The notes beneath the pieces were generated by a model. The model saw only the letters and a list, made by a program, of their open reading frames with translations. It was not told where the DNA came from and ran no database searches. The position numbers and the translations under genes are program-made. Of a stretch of DNA of 64,000 bases, positions 41,315 to 50,082 are shown piece after piece. Location of the stretch: positions 56,077 through 120,076 of the forward strand of contig JALVXB010000017.1 in the NCBI GenBank assembly GCA_027023025.1, written 5' to 3'. The stretch comes from Caldisericaceae bacterium (GTDB taxonomy: Bacteria > Caldisericota > Caldisericia > Caldisericales > Caldisericaceae). Position 1 is the first letter of the stretch. Each line of letters starts with the position of its first letter.

Positions 41315-42523
41315 TTGACGAAAAGTTTTAAGGTACTTCTTGTCGTATTTGCGGTTCTCGCGCTTTTTTTGGGAGGTATTTCATATGTGATACTTAGCCT
41401 TGCCGTAATTTACGGTTTATTGTATGGCATTGCAATAAAGCGTGGTAAGGCTTCTTTGAAGGCAGATGTAAATACATATACGATTAAACAGCGCGATAAA
41501 CTCGATTTTACATACGATTTATGTGTGAACTTTTTTCTTCCGTTTGTGTTTCAGATATCTCTTGAAAGTCCGTATTACTTCGTTCCTGTGAGTGGCGAAA
41601 AAACGAATAAATTGATTGCTCGCAAACAATGCTTGCGGGGCACTATACGATATTCTGGTAATAGAAGGGGAGTTTATAAAATAGGTCAGTTTAGCATTAA
41701 TATTTCGGATCCTCTTGGATTTTTTAAAAGAAAAGTTCAAATAAATGATACAAAAGAAATTTATGTTTTTCCATATCTTGTACCATTTGAAAGATTGAAT
41801 ATTTACCTTTCTGACCCAATCAACGGACTAAAGGCGAAATATCAATTAAATATGGATTATACCTCGATTGCAGGAGTAAGAGATTATACTACAGAAGATC
41901 CTTTGTCTATGATACATTGGAAACAAACTGCCCACAGAGATAAACTTATGGTAAAAGAGTTAGACTTTACTGCATCAAAAAGAATAGAGATAGTAGTAAA
42001 CTTTTACAAGAAGAAATTGCAATTTCAGGATTCTGCCTGTGCAATTGCTGCTTCAATAGCAAATTACGCAAATGACTACCATTTACCATTTGGTCTAATT
42101 GTTAATGGGAAAAACGGGATTGATGTTTCTGTAGGTAAAGGTGACTTTCACCTTATACAACTTTTTAAGGCTCTTGCTACGGCAGACGAATCGGATGCAG
42201 AGGAAACAATTGCTTTTATTAACAAACTTCATACTAAAGTTGAATTTGGGAGTGAGATGTTTTTTATAGATCAGGATATTAGCGAAGAGTCAATGCTTGC
42301 TCTTATGAAAGTAAAATATTTCCTTTCGAGACTTAATATAGTTTTGCTTCCTGACGGTACATTTGTTCTTCCAAACGAAAAACCGCCACACTACTATTTT
42401 AAGGAAGCATACTACATGACGGTGCTTGGTAGGTCTAAGGAATCTTTAGCAAAGGAAGGAATTTTCGTTTATCCTATTTTAGGAAAAGATTATGCGAGTA
42501 AATTGGAGATGATAAAACGATGA
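41315..42523 (+). CDS. DUF58 domain protein (copy 2)
   Basis: 402 residues from TTG 41315 (GAAGGTG 7 nt upstream). Two hydrophobic segments lie at ~5-42. The DUF58 core is DYTSIAGVRDYTTEDPLSMIHWKQTAHRDKLMVKELD, matching the R.Y..gD....IhWK pattern, near residues 185-225. It is ~80 residues longer than copy 1, mainly in the C-terminal half (vWA-like region). The overlap of 4 bp with the next gene couples it to the membrane partner. Confidence 0.87.
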   Translation: MTKSFKVLLVVFAVLALFLGGISYVILSLAVIYGLLYGIAIKRGKASLKADVNTYTIKQRDKLDFTYDLCVNFFLPFVFQISLESPYYFVPVSGEKTNKLIARKQCLRGTIRYSGNRRGVYKIGQFSINISDPLGFFKRKVQINDTKEIYVFPYLVPFERLNIYLSDPINGLKAKYQLNMDYTSIAGVRDYTTEDPLSMIHWKQTAHRDKLMVKELDFTASKRIEIVVNFYKKKLQFQDSACAIAASIANYANDYHLPFGLIVNGKNGIDVSVGKGDFHLIQLFKALATADESDAEETIAFINKLHTKVEFGSEMFFIDQDISEESMLALMKVKYFLSRLNIVLLPDGTFVLPNEKPPHYYFKEAYYMTVLGRSKESLAKEGIFVYPILGKDYASKLEMIKR

Positions 42524-43875
42524 TAGAGAGCATTATGTACTTTTTACTTTTGTTTCAAATTTTCTTTCTTCTGGATGAGCTATTAATTAGATATGTGCAT
42601 ATTTTATCACCTATCTGGCTAACTTTAATCGCTCTGGGAATTGTTTCTGTTTTTGGACTTATTCTATTTGTCGTGCGTTTTAGCAAGCTTTTTACATTTG
42701 TACTAATAATATTGATGGATTTTACGATAATTCACTATACTGTGTTTGTTAACCTTATTCCTTTTATAGCCTTGTATTTATACATTATAGGGCTACTTAA
42801 AGATAGGGAAGTTCTTAACAAAAAAATTGCTTTGTTTATTTCACCAATTATTGCATTTGGGTTTCTTCCCATTTTCAGTAAAGGTATTCTGGAGAGTAAT
42901 CTGTGGAATAAGATCCACAGCTTCTTATATTCTACTGGTAATTTTTCTCTTTCGAATCCTACTGTAAATCATATAAATTCTCAGGTCCTGAATAATGCGA
43001 GCAAGACACAAATTGTCAGAAAGGTGATGCCTGAAGTAGCTAAAAAGCTGCCGGGCTTTCAATCTTTTATAATATTCCTCGTACTGTTATTAGCAGTAAG
43101 TATTGGAATTTTATTCCTTGCTAAATTTTATCAGACAGAAGGCAAAAAAACATTTTATAAAACTCTTATTACAGGATTGTTAGGAATAGCTGTTGTAATA
43201 GTTGTTGCAAGTTTTGCATTCTTTAAATTTATCCATGCTGTACGATTTGCAGTTGAAAAAGCTGCGAGAAACTCTAATGTGCCACAAATTGGAAATGGGA
43301 ATAAGGTGCCAGGTTCAGGCTTAACGGTTTCGGTTAAAGAGATTCTTTCGCAACTAAATACTAAAGCTCTAAGCCATTTGCTGAATAACCTTGGGCTTCT
43401 ATTGGGAATACTTACGATTATCGGTGGTGCAATACTTTTTTACATCGTTTATAAGACTTTCTTTGTGGAGGATGTAAAGACTACATTCGTTTCTAAAAAG
43501 GAAGCAAAAAAGTTTGTAGATAACATCCGAAAAAAAGGCATAAAACAGACTCTGAGTGAAATTAATAACAGAGAAGAGTATGTGAGGTTTTTTTACTTTT
43601 CAATAATATATCTTCTACAAAAGAAGAAAATTAGAATTCTCAAGTACGAAACTCCAAATGAGTTTTATGGGCGTTTACAAAAAATTATCGAGGGAAGTCT
43701 TCCTTACTTTGACTTCCTTACTTTACTCTTTAATAAGGTGAAGTACGGTAACTCTTCAGTATCTGATAGTGAGTTTAGCTTTTTGAAAAAACACGAAGAC
43801 GAACTAATAGAGGCTGCTAAGAAAGTTGATTTGAAAGATAGAAGAGAAAAAAGAACTGGCAAGAATATTGCTTAA
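42520..43875 (+). CDS. Membrane protein with C-terminal DUF4129-like domain
   Basis: 451 residues. The N-terminal third has about five membrane helices, then a loop region (~125-180), two more helices (~175-245), another near 292-315, and a cytosolic tail in which EEYVRFFYFSIIYLLQKKKIRILKYETPNEFYGRL and LLFNKVKYGNSSVSDSEF resemble the DUF4129 domain normally found at the C-terminus of TgpA-type transglutaminases. There is no transglutaminase core here. It may be a transglutaminase partner or a derivative that lost the enzyme. Third in the MoxR-DUF58 operon. Confidence 0.75.
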   Translation: MIESIMYFLLLFQIFFLLDELLIRYVHILSPIWLTLIALGIVSVFGLILFVVRFSKLFTFVLIILMDFTIIHYTVFVNLIPFIALYLYIIGLLKDREVLNKKIALFISPIIAFGFLPIFSKGILESNLWNKIHSFLYSTGNFSLSNPTVNHINSQVLNNASKTQIVRKVMPEVAKKLPGFQSFIIFLVLLLAVSIGILFLAKFYQTEGKKTFYKTLITGLLGIAVVIVVASFAFFKFIHAVRFAVEKAARNSNVPQIGNGNKVPGSGLTVSVKEILSQLNTKALSHLLNNLGLLLGILTIIGGAILFYIVYKTFFVEDVKTTFVSKKEAKKFVDNIRKKGIKQTLSEINNREEYVRFFYFSIIYLLQKKKIRILKYETPNEFYGRLQKIIEGSLPYFDFLTLLFNKVKYGNSSVSDSEFSFLKKHEDELIEAAKKVDLKDRREKRTGKNIA

Positions 43876-43880
43876 ACTTT

Positions 43881-44978
43881 TTACTTTGCAAGCGGAAATT
43901 TCACTATAAATTCACTACCTTTTCCTACTTTGCTTTTTACGCTAATAGTCCCGTCCATTGCTTCAACTAATTCTTTAACGATAGTAAGTCCTACGCCGAG
44001 CCCACCCTTTTCAGCCGAGTTTACTTTTGAACGAGAACGCTCTTCTCTGAAAAATCTATCGAAAATCTTCGGAATGTCCTCTTCTTTTATGCCTCTTCCT
44101 GTATCTTTTACGGAAAATATTGCGTAACCTTTTTCTTTTTTAACTGATATAGTAATCTCTCCTTTTTCTGTAAATTTGATTGCGTTACTCATTAAGTTAA
44201 TTGCAATTTCTTTTATTCTTTCTTTGTCGCCTACAATAAACACATCGCCATTATAAACGAAGTTAACTTTCAAATTCTTTGATTTTGCGTTAATCTCCAT
44301 TAGCTCCACAGCGTCTTTAACTGCTTTAGTTAAGTTTATCTTTTCGTGTTTCAATTCGTAATGTTTACTGTCTATCGCAGAGAGCCTGCTGAGTTCTTCT
44401 AACATACTCTCCATTCTCTCTATTTCAAGTTTTATGACTTTTATTGCTTTTTGTTTTTCCTCCTTTGTAAATTCTGGATCAGTAACCATTTCTATATATC
44501 CCTTCAAACTTGTTAAAGGTGTTCTTAAGTCGTGAGATACATTTTGCACAAGAGATTTTCGCATATTTTCAATTTCGCGCAAACTTTCAGCCATCTTGTT
44601 AAGTGTTTTTTCCAGATGTCCAAGTTCGTCTTCCTGGTTAACATTTATCCTGGCAGTGTAGTCTCCTTCTGAGATGCGCTTTGCAAAGTTCTCCATTTCT
44701 TTTAGTGGTGAAGATACGATTTTAGATAAGAATAGGGCAAGCAGGGTTCCCATCAGAATTGTTATAATTCCAGACCATATAAGGGCGTTTTTCATTGCGT
44801 GCAAAAACGAACGGCCCTTTGGAGTAACAAAGATAAGATAACCTTCACCCATTCCGCCCTTTATAATAATTTCTGAGAACTGTTTACCCAGATACATGTT
44901 CACGAAGAAGAGAGCAAAGAAAATTACTACTATTACGATGAGGATGTAACTCAGAATAAGTTTTGTTCTAAATTTCAT
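43881..44978 (-). CDS. Sensor histidine kinase
   Basis: 365 residues. Two membrane helices (~6-27 and ~62-86) flank a short ~35-residue outside loop, so the sensor domain is minimal. A HAMP domain (~87-138, SSPLKEMENFAKRISEGDYTARI) precedes the phosphoacceptor helix VQNVSHDLRTPLTSLKGYI (His near 151), then the N box (EIAINLMSNAIKFT), G1 (FSVKDTGRGI), F box and G2 (GGLGVGLTIVKELVEAM). All catalytic boxes are intact. It is coupled to the response regulator by a 4-bp overlap. With so small an outside loop it may sense a membrane or HAMP-level signal; the signal is unknown. Confidence 0.95.
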   Translation of the reverse strand: MKFRTKLILSYILIVIVVIFFALFFVNMYLGKQFSEIIIKGGMGEGYLIFVTPKGRSFLHAMKNALIWSGIITILMGTLLALFLSKIVSSPLKEMENFAKRISEGDYTARINVNQEDELGHLEKTLNKMAESLREIENMRKSLVQNVSHDLRTPLTSLKGYIEMVTDPEFTKEEKQKAIKVIKLEIERMESMLEELSRLSAIDSKHYELKHEKINLTKAVKDAVELMEINAKSKNLKVNFVYNGDVFIVGDKERIKEIAINLMSNAIKFTEKGEITISVKKEKGYAIFSVKDTGRGIKEEDIPKIFDRFFREERSRSKVNSAEKGGLGVGLTIVKELVEAMDGTISVKSKVGKGSEFIVKFPLAK

Positions 44979-45646
44979 TTTTTAAGTCTGTAGCCTGCTC
45001 CGTAAACTGACTCTATGTACTTAGGGGATTTAGGATTATCACCCAATTTTTTTCTAATGTTTTTGATGTATACATCGATCGTTCTGTCAAATACGACATC
45101 GTCGTATTCCGTATATATTGCGTCCATTATGTTTTCCCTGCTAAAAACTGTACCTGGTTTTTGTGCCAACGCAAAAAGAATTTTAAACTCTTTTACCGTA
45201 AGGGGAATTTCTTTGCCGCTCTGGTATACTCGCATTTCTCCTGGATGGATTTCGAGATCTTTGAACTTTATGATTTTTTCGTCAGGATATGTGCGTTTTA
45301 TCAAGTTCTGAATTCTTAAAACGAGTTCTTTAGGGCTAAATGGTTTAGTTACATAGTCGTCTGCTCCCGTTTCCAGACCTTTAATCCTGTCGTATTCTTC
45401 AACCTTTGCGGTGAGCATAATAATTGGAACATTTGAATTTTTTCTAATTTCTTTTGCAACTTCAATTCCGTCTACTAAAGGAAGCATCAAATCCAGGACT
45501 ATAAGATGGGGTTTTTCGCTTTCGAATTTGTTCAAGGCCTCAGCTCCATTGCATGCTTTAATTACTTCGAAACCTGCCTTCCTGAGGTACATCTCGAGTA
45601 AATTTTGAATGTTTTCGTCGTCTTCTACTATAAGTATTTTTTTCAT
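44975..45646 (-). CDS. OmpR/PhoB-family response regulator
   Basis: 223 residues. Receiver domain (1-~118) with acidic pocket EDDEN, phospho-acceptor Asp in IVLDLMLPLVDG (~52), Thr in IMLTAK and Lys in DDYVTKPFSP. The winged-helix DNA-binding domain (~128-223) carries PLTVKEFKILFALAQKPGTVFSRENIMDAIY and RTIDVYIKNIRKKLGDNPKSPKYIESVYGAGYRL, the OmpR signature. It works with the kinase downstream. No SD precedes the ATG, and TATAAT lies only 8 nt before it, so its mRNA is probably leaderless or nearly so. Regulon unknown. Confidence 0.96.
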   Translation of the reverse strand: MKKILIVEDDENIQNLLEMYLRKAGFEVIKACNGAEALNKFESEKPHLIVLDLMLPLVDGIEVAKEIRKNSNVPIIMLTAKVEEYDRIKGLETGADDYVTKPFSPKELVLRIQNLIKRTYPDEKIIKFKDLEIHPGEMRVYQSGKEIPLTVKEFKILFALAQKPGTVFSRENIMDAIYTEYDDVVFDRTIDVYIKNIRKKLGDNPKSPKYIESVYGAGYRLKK

Positions 45647-45654
45647 ACTTTTAT

Positions 45655-45684
45655 ATTATAGCAAAATTATGAATAAATTTTGAA
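45655..45684 (-). promoter_or_regulatory. Promoter of the two-component system (near-leaderless)
   Basis: Minus strand TATAAT (45660-45655), weak -35 TTCAAA (45684-45679, 18-nt spacer). The ATG at 45646 starts 8 nt after the -10, with no SD. Confidence 0.55.
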
Positions 45685-45724
45685 TGTAGAGTAGAAGAAT
45701 TACCAGTGTTTCTAGCGCTTGATG

Positions 45725-45752
45725 TTGACGAAAGATTCGTTTATGATATTAT
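45725..45752 (+). promoter_or_regulatory. Promoter of the efp-to-ptb run
   Basis: TTGACG, 16-nt spacer, TATTAT; the leader contains AAGGAGGA before the efp ATG. Confidence 0.72.
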
Positions 45753-45793
45753 TATTAACGAGATAATTTACGATATAGTAAGGAGGAAAACTT

Positions 45794-46357
45794 ATGATTT
45801 CGGCAAATGATTTAAGAGCAGGTGTAACTTTTGAACTTAACGGTGAATTGTATGTAGTTATATCATTTCAACACATAAAGCCTGGAAAAGGCTCTCCTTT
45901 TGTAAGGCTAAAAATTAAAAGCCTTGAAAGTGGAAATGTAATTGAAAAGACATTTAGGCCAGAAGAAAAGTTTAAAAAAGCTTTTCTTGAAAGAAAAACT
46001 ATGCAGTACCTCTATAGGGAGGGTGAGAACTTTGTTTTTATGGACATGAATACCTACGATCAGGTATACCTATCGCCACAGGAAGTAGGTGATGCAGTTA
46101 ACTACCTTAAGGACAATCTTGAACTTACGATAGTCTTTTACCAGGAAAGGCCAGTTTCCGTAGAACTTCCAACATTTGTGGAATTAGAGGTAACGCATAC
46201 GGAGCCTGGCGTAAAAGGTGATACCGCAACTACTGCGATGAAACCTGCAATCCTGGAAACAGGATATAAAGTTAATGTTCCCCTGTTTATAAATGAAGGT
46301 GATGTGATAAAAGTAGATACGAGGACAGGAGAATACCTTGAAAGGGTGAGTAAGTGA
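45794..46357 (+). CDS. efp: Translation elongation factor P
   Basis: 187 residues, the family length. Domain I contains HIKPGKGSPFVRLK, with the modifiable Lys (here PGKGSPF) near residue 32; domains II and III follow (GENFVFMDMNTYDQVYL, GDTATTAMKPAILETGYKVNVPLFINEGDVIKVDTRTGEY). EF-P relieves ribosome stalling at polyproline. No EpmA/EarP modification gene is visible in the window. It begins a long run of overlapping or closely spaced genes and overlaps the following Asp23 gene by one base. Confidence 0.97.
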   Translation: MISANDLRAGVTFELNGELYVVISFQHIKPGKGSPFVRLKIKSLESGNVIEKTFRPEEKFKKAFLERKTMQYLYREGENFVFMDMNTYDQVYLSPQEVGDAVNYLKDNLELTIVFYQERPVSVELPTFVELEVTHTEPGVKGDTATTAMKPAILETGYKVNVPLFINEGDVIKVDTRTGEYLERVSK

Positions 46358-46686
46358 TGGGTAAAGTTGTGATAACTGACGATGCTATAGAATCTATAAT
46401 TTTGAATGCTACGCTTTCAGTGGAGGGCGTGGCAGATACCTGGAGAGGGATAGAAGAATACATACCTTACTTAAATAAAGATAAGAAACATACACACGGT
46501 ATTGACTTTGTTCTTCAGGATAATATCGTAAGTGCAAATGTGTTTGTCGTAGCAAAATACGATTTTAACTTAAAGAAAATTGGGGAAGACATTCAAGCAA
46601 ATATAAAGTCGCAGGTAGAAAGTATGACTCCTTTTAAAGTGGGTACAATAAATGTAATAATAGAAGACATTGCTTATGAAAGTTAG
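46357..46686 (+). CDS. Asp23/Gls24 family protein (YqhY-like)
   Basis: 109 residues from ATG 46357, in a TGATG overlap with the efp stop. VVITDDAIESIILNATLSVEGVADT and NIVSANVFVVAKYDFNLKKIGEDIQANIKSQVESMTPF, VGTINVIIEDI are Asp23-type. Its place between efp and nusB is the YqhY position in Firmicutes, where loss of the protein affects acetyl-CoA carboxylase regulation. The function here is only by analogy. Divergent from the YloU-like copy at 9.3 kb. Confidence 0.87.
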   Translation: MGKVVITDDAIESIILNATLSVEGVADTWRGIEEYIPYLNKDKKHTHGIDFVLQDNIVSANVFVVAKYDFNLKKIGEDIQANIKSQVESMTPFKVGTINVIIEDIAYES

Positions 46687-47089
46687 AAAAAAAGCGCGAG
46701 AGGTTGCCTTTAAGATACTTTTTGCCGTTGATGTGGGCAAGAACGCATTGCCAGATGTAGTGGCTTCTATGCAAAACGAGTCGCCTGTAGTTATGGAACT
46801 TGCTTTAAAACTCGTAAAAGGTGTTCTTGGGGACATTGTAAAACTGGATAATAAAATAATACCACTGTTAGAAAATTGGGAATTTAACAGGATCAGTGCA
46901 ACTGATAGAAACTTGTTGAGACTTGCTTTGTACGAAATTGATTATATGAAAAATGAAGATCCCGGACTCGTCGTATACGAGGCAGTTGAACTATCTAAAA
47001 AGTACGGTACCGAAAAGTCCAGAGAGTTTGTCAATGGGATTCTAAGGAGTTATTTGAGGCAAAAAGAAAGTGAAAAAGAAAAGACTTGA
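46676..47089 (+). CDS. nusB: Transcription antitermination factor NusB
   Basis: 137 residues from ATG 46676, overlapping the Asp23 gene by 11 bp; TTG 46670 is less likely. [21 protein letters not shown]-like opening, [15 protein letters not shown] in the middle and [29 protein letters not shown] at the end are the NusB hallmarks. All-helical RNA-binding protein of the rRNA antitermination complex with S10. Confidence 0.95.
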   Translation: MKVRKKAREVAFKILFAVDVGKNALPDVVASMQNESPVVMELALKLVKGVLGDIVKLDNKIIPLLENWEFNRISATDRNLLRLALYEIDYMKNEDPGLVVYEAVELSKKYGTEKSREFVNGILRSYLRQKESEKEKT

Positions 47090-47345
47090 AGCGCGTGTGT
47101 ATGGATTTGTTCAGGGTGTAGGGTTTCGCTATTTCGTTAAGCGTAATGCGTTAAGGCTTGGCCTTAACGGATATGCTAAAAATCTTCCTGATGGAAGTGT
47201 GGAAGTAGTTGCTGAAGGAAGCGAAGAATCTCTTCTGAAACTTTTGGAATACTTGAGGCAAGGAAACTCTTACTCCAGAGTAGAAAGAGTGGATTACTCG
47301 TTTAAAGATGCTCGCAATGAAGTAATAGGTTTTGAAACTTATTAG
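47070..47345 (+). CDS. acyP: Acylphosphatase
   Basis: 91 residues from GTG 47070, overlapping nusB by 20 bp. The active-site motif [16 protein letters not shown] gives the catalytic Arg, and [20 protein letters not shown] holds the catalytic Asn. It hydrolyses acyl phosphates such as acetyl, carbamoyl or 1,3-bisphosphoglycerate. Acyl phosphates are intermediates of the Ptb-Buk pathway encoded in the same run. Confidence 0.94.
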   Translation: MKKKRLEARVYGFVQGVGFRYFVKRNALRLGLNGYAKNLPDGSVEVVAEGSEESLLKLLEYLRQGNSYSRVERVDYSFKDARNEVIGFETY

Positions 47346-47359
47346 GGGGTGAGCGAGAT

Positions 47360-48250
47360 ATGGATATTAAAGTATATCTTGAGGATAAGAAAAAGTTCTT
47401 CGATAATGTAATCGAAACGATGATAGAACCTTTAAAGGAACATTCTGTTCTTTATGCTGCGATGTCCTATAGTTTGCTCTCAGGTGGAAAAAGAATCAGA
47501 CCCATTCTTATGTATTCGACATTTAAGTCGCTTAGTGAGAACGAGGAGGCTATACTACCGTTTGCGGTTGCTATAGAAATGATTCACACTTACTCTCTTA
47601 TACACGACGACTTACCTATTATGGATAACAGTAACTTAAGGAGAGGTAAACCTACCTGCCATAAGGTTTACGGCGAGGACATGGCGTTACTTGCTGGTGA
47701 TGCTTTAATTTCGCTTGCTTTTGAGATAATTTCAAATCCGTCCAATCAAAAGAACTTCTCTTCTGATAAAATTCTTTCGGTTGTTTATGATTTCGGCGTA
47801 TTAACCGGAATAAAAGGGTTGGTAGGTGGACAGGTTATGGACATCGTAACGAGTGGCGCAGAGAGCGTAGACGAAGAAACTATATTGTACATAGAACGAA
47901 AAAAAACCGCGTCTCTTATAACGCTTGCCGTTAGAAGCGGAGGTATTCTTGGCGGAGCAGACGATAAAGAAGTTGATGCCTTAACGAATTTCGGTACTAA
48001 TCTGGGCATAAGTTATCAAATTGTAGACGATATTTTAGATGCTACTTCTACTGAAGAGGTTTTAGGAAAGGATACTGGACAGGATAAGAAAAACTTAAAA
48101 GCTACTTTTGTTGCTCTTTATGGGGTTGAGCGGGCTAAGGGAATTGCCAATGAATTTGTAGAGAAGGCAATTAGTTTTTTAGAACCGTATGGTAAAAAGT
48201 ACGATCTCCTTGCTGAAATTGCAAGATTCTCTCTGGAGAGAATTAAATGA
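47360..48250 (+). CDS. ispA: Polyprenyl (farnesyl/geranylgeranyl) diphosphate synthase
   Basis: 296 residues. LLSGGKRIRP near 40, first Asp-rich motif IHDDLPIMDNSNLRRGKPT near 78-92 and second Asp-rich motif YQIVDDILDAT near 220 bind Mg-diphosphate. The first motif ends D-N-S-N rather than the D-D-D-D typical of many IspA proteins, but keeps the essential DD-x4-D. It elongates DMAPP/IPP made by the DXS pathway. Chain length cannot be read with certainty; bulky residues before the motif (MIHTYS) would fit C15. Overlaps dxs by 4 bp. Confidence 0.92.
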   Translation: MDIKVYLEDKKKFFDNVIETMIEPLKEHSVLYAAMSYSLLSGGKRIRPILMYSTFKSLSENEEAILPFAVAIEMIHTYSLIHDDLPIMDNSNLRRGKPTCHKVYGEDMALLAGDALISLAFEIISNPSNQKNFSSDKILSVVYDFGVLTGIKGLVGGQVMDIVTSGAESVDEETILYIERKKTASLITLAVRSGGILGGADDKEVDALTNFGTNLGISYQIVDDILDATSTEEVLGKDTGQDKKNLKATFVALYGVERAKGIANEFVEKAISFLEPYGKKYDLLAEIARFSLERIK

Positions 48251-50082
48251 GCGATAAAGAGGTTTTGCCTCGGATAAATTCGTCTAGTGATGTAAAGAAG
48301 TTATCTATTGAGGAACTGAAAATTCTGGCTAACGAAATTAGAAAGAAGATTATTGATACTGTTTCTGTAACAGGCGGACATCTTGCATCTAATCTGGGTG
48401 CAGTAGAACTTACACTTGCACTTCACAAAGTTTTTGACTTTCCTAAGGACAAACTGATTTTTGATGTAAGTCATCAGATTTATACTCACAAACTCATAAC
48501 AGGAAGAAAGAATGAGTTTCGCACCTTAAGGCAATATGAAGGTATAAGTGGATATGCGAATCCTGTGGAAAGCGAGTATGATACATTTATTGCAGGCCAT
48601 GCTTCTACATCACTCGCTCTTGCACTTGGTTTTGTTGAAGCGAGAAAGATTAAAAAAGAAAAATTCGAAGTTGTCTCCGTTATAGGAGATGGGGCATTTA
48701 CTGCAGGTGAAGCGTTTGAAGGATTAAATAATTTAGGGCGTCTTAACGAAAAGGTAGTCGTCGTCTTAAACGACAACGAGATGTCTATTGCAAAAAATGT
48801 AGGTGCCCTTTCTCAATATTTCTCACACATCAGAACTTCTTCCTGGTATCAACGTCTCAGGTCACGGTTGCCGCGGACTACTCTGGGTAACAAGATTAAA
48901 ATGGCCGTAAAAGATCTGATTCTTCCCGTAGTATTTTTTGAAGAATTTGGTTTTACTTACTTGGGTCCCGTTAACGGGCACGATTTAAAATCGCTTATAG
49001 ACATTCTTCGGCGTGCAAAGAATCTAAATTTTCCTGTAGTAGTTCATGTAATTACTAAAAAGGGAAAAGGGTATTCATTTGCGGAAGATAATCCTACGAA
49101 GTATCACAGCGCTCATCCATTTGTGATCAAAACTGGAGAAAATAAGAAACGAGCACAAAATGCATCGTTTTCTGAGGTTTTTGGTAGCGAACTCGTAGAG
49201 CTGGGGAAAAAGAATCCCGAGCTATTTGTAATATCGGCTGCTATGCCAGACGGCACAAAGACAAAACTGTTTAAGGATGTATTCCCTGACAGATTTCTTG
49301 ATGTAGGTATAGCTGAGCAGTGTGCAGTAACTGCTGGTGCTGCAATGGCAAAAGCAGGCCTAAAACCCGTCGTTGCAATATACTCTACTTTTATGCAAAG
49401 GGCTTACGACCAACTCGTTCACGATGTGGGTATACTGGACCTTCCTGTAATTTTTGCACTTGATCGTGCCGGGGTAGTCTCACAGGATGGCCCCACTCAT
49501 CAAGGAATTTTCGATCTTTCTTTTATGAGGACGATTCCTAATTTTGTCGTGATGGCTCCTAAAGACGCAAACGAACTTAAAGCAATGCTTGAGTTCTCTA
49601 TAAAGTGCAGACATCCTGTAAGTATTAGATACCCAAAAGATGTTGCACTGCTTACGGACAAACCGAATTCAAAAATTTCTCTTGGAAAGGCAGAACTTAT
49701 AAATCGTGGAAAGGATGTTTTAATTGTTTCAATTGGAGTGATGTTTTCTGAAGCAATTAAAGCGAGAGATTCTTTAAGAGAGCGCGGAATATCGGCAGGT
49801 GTTATAAATGCGCGTTTTGCAAAGCCCATAGATGAGGATCTTCTACTTCAAGAGTCTAAAAGTGTAAAAGGTGTTATTACGATAGAGGATAATACGGTTG
49901 TTGGTGGATTTGGTGCAGCCGTTAAGGAATTGCTTTCCCCGGTGGGTGTCAAGGTATATTCTATTGGCATAGACGACTTTTTCCCTGAACAGGGTGAAAG
50001 GGGATTTTTGCTTAAGAAGTATGGGCTTTCAAGTGAGCACTTAGTGGAGGTTGCAGAGAAAATTGTCGAAGAAAAGAATTGA
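48247..50082 (+). CDS. dxs: 1-Deoxy-D-xylulose-5-phosphate synthase
   Basis: 611 residues. TPP-binding GDGAFTAGEAFEGLNNLG...NDNEMSIAKNVGALS near 145-180, SHQIYTHKLITGR near 72 with the proton-shuttling His, and the transketolase-like middle domain GIAEQCAVTAGAAMAKAGLKPVV and RAGVVSQDGPTHQGIFDLSFMR are all present. It condenses pyruvate and glyceraldehyde-3-phosphate, feeding the MEP pathway that ends with IspH at 63-64 kb. It uses TPP, which links it to the thiamine uptake operon. Start overlaps ispA by 4 bp. Confidence 0.96.
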   Translation: MSDKEVLPRINSSSDVKKLSIEELKILANEIRKKIIDTVSVTGGHLASNLGAVELTLALHKVFDFPKDKLIFDVSHQIYTHKLITGRKNEFRTLRQYEGISGYANPVESEYDTFIAGHASTSLALALGFVEARKIKKEKFEVVSVIGDGAFTAGEAFEGLNNLGRLNEKVVVVLNDNEMSIAKNVGALSQYFSHIRTSSWYQRLRSRLPRTTLGNKIKMAVKDLILPVVFFEEFGFTYLGPVNGHDLKSLIDILRRAKNLNFPVVVHVITKKGKGYSFAEDNPTKYHSAHPFVIKTGENKKRAQNASFSEVFGSELVELGKKNPELFVISAAMPDGTKTKLFKDVFPDRFLDVGIAEQCAVTAGAAMAKAGLKPVVAIYSTFMQRAYDQLVHDVGILDLPVIFALDRAGVVSQDGPTHQGIFDLSFMRTIPNFVVMAPKDANELKAMLEFSIKCRHPVSIRYPKDVALLTDKPNSKISLGKAELINRGKDVLIVSIGVMFSEAIKARDSLRERGISAGVINARFAKPIDEDLLLQESKSVKGVITIEDNTVVGGFGAAVKELLSPVGVKVYSIGIDDFFPEQGERGFLLKKYGLSSEHLVEVAEKIVEEKN

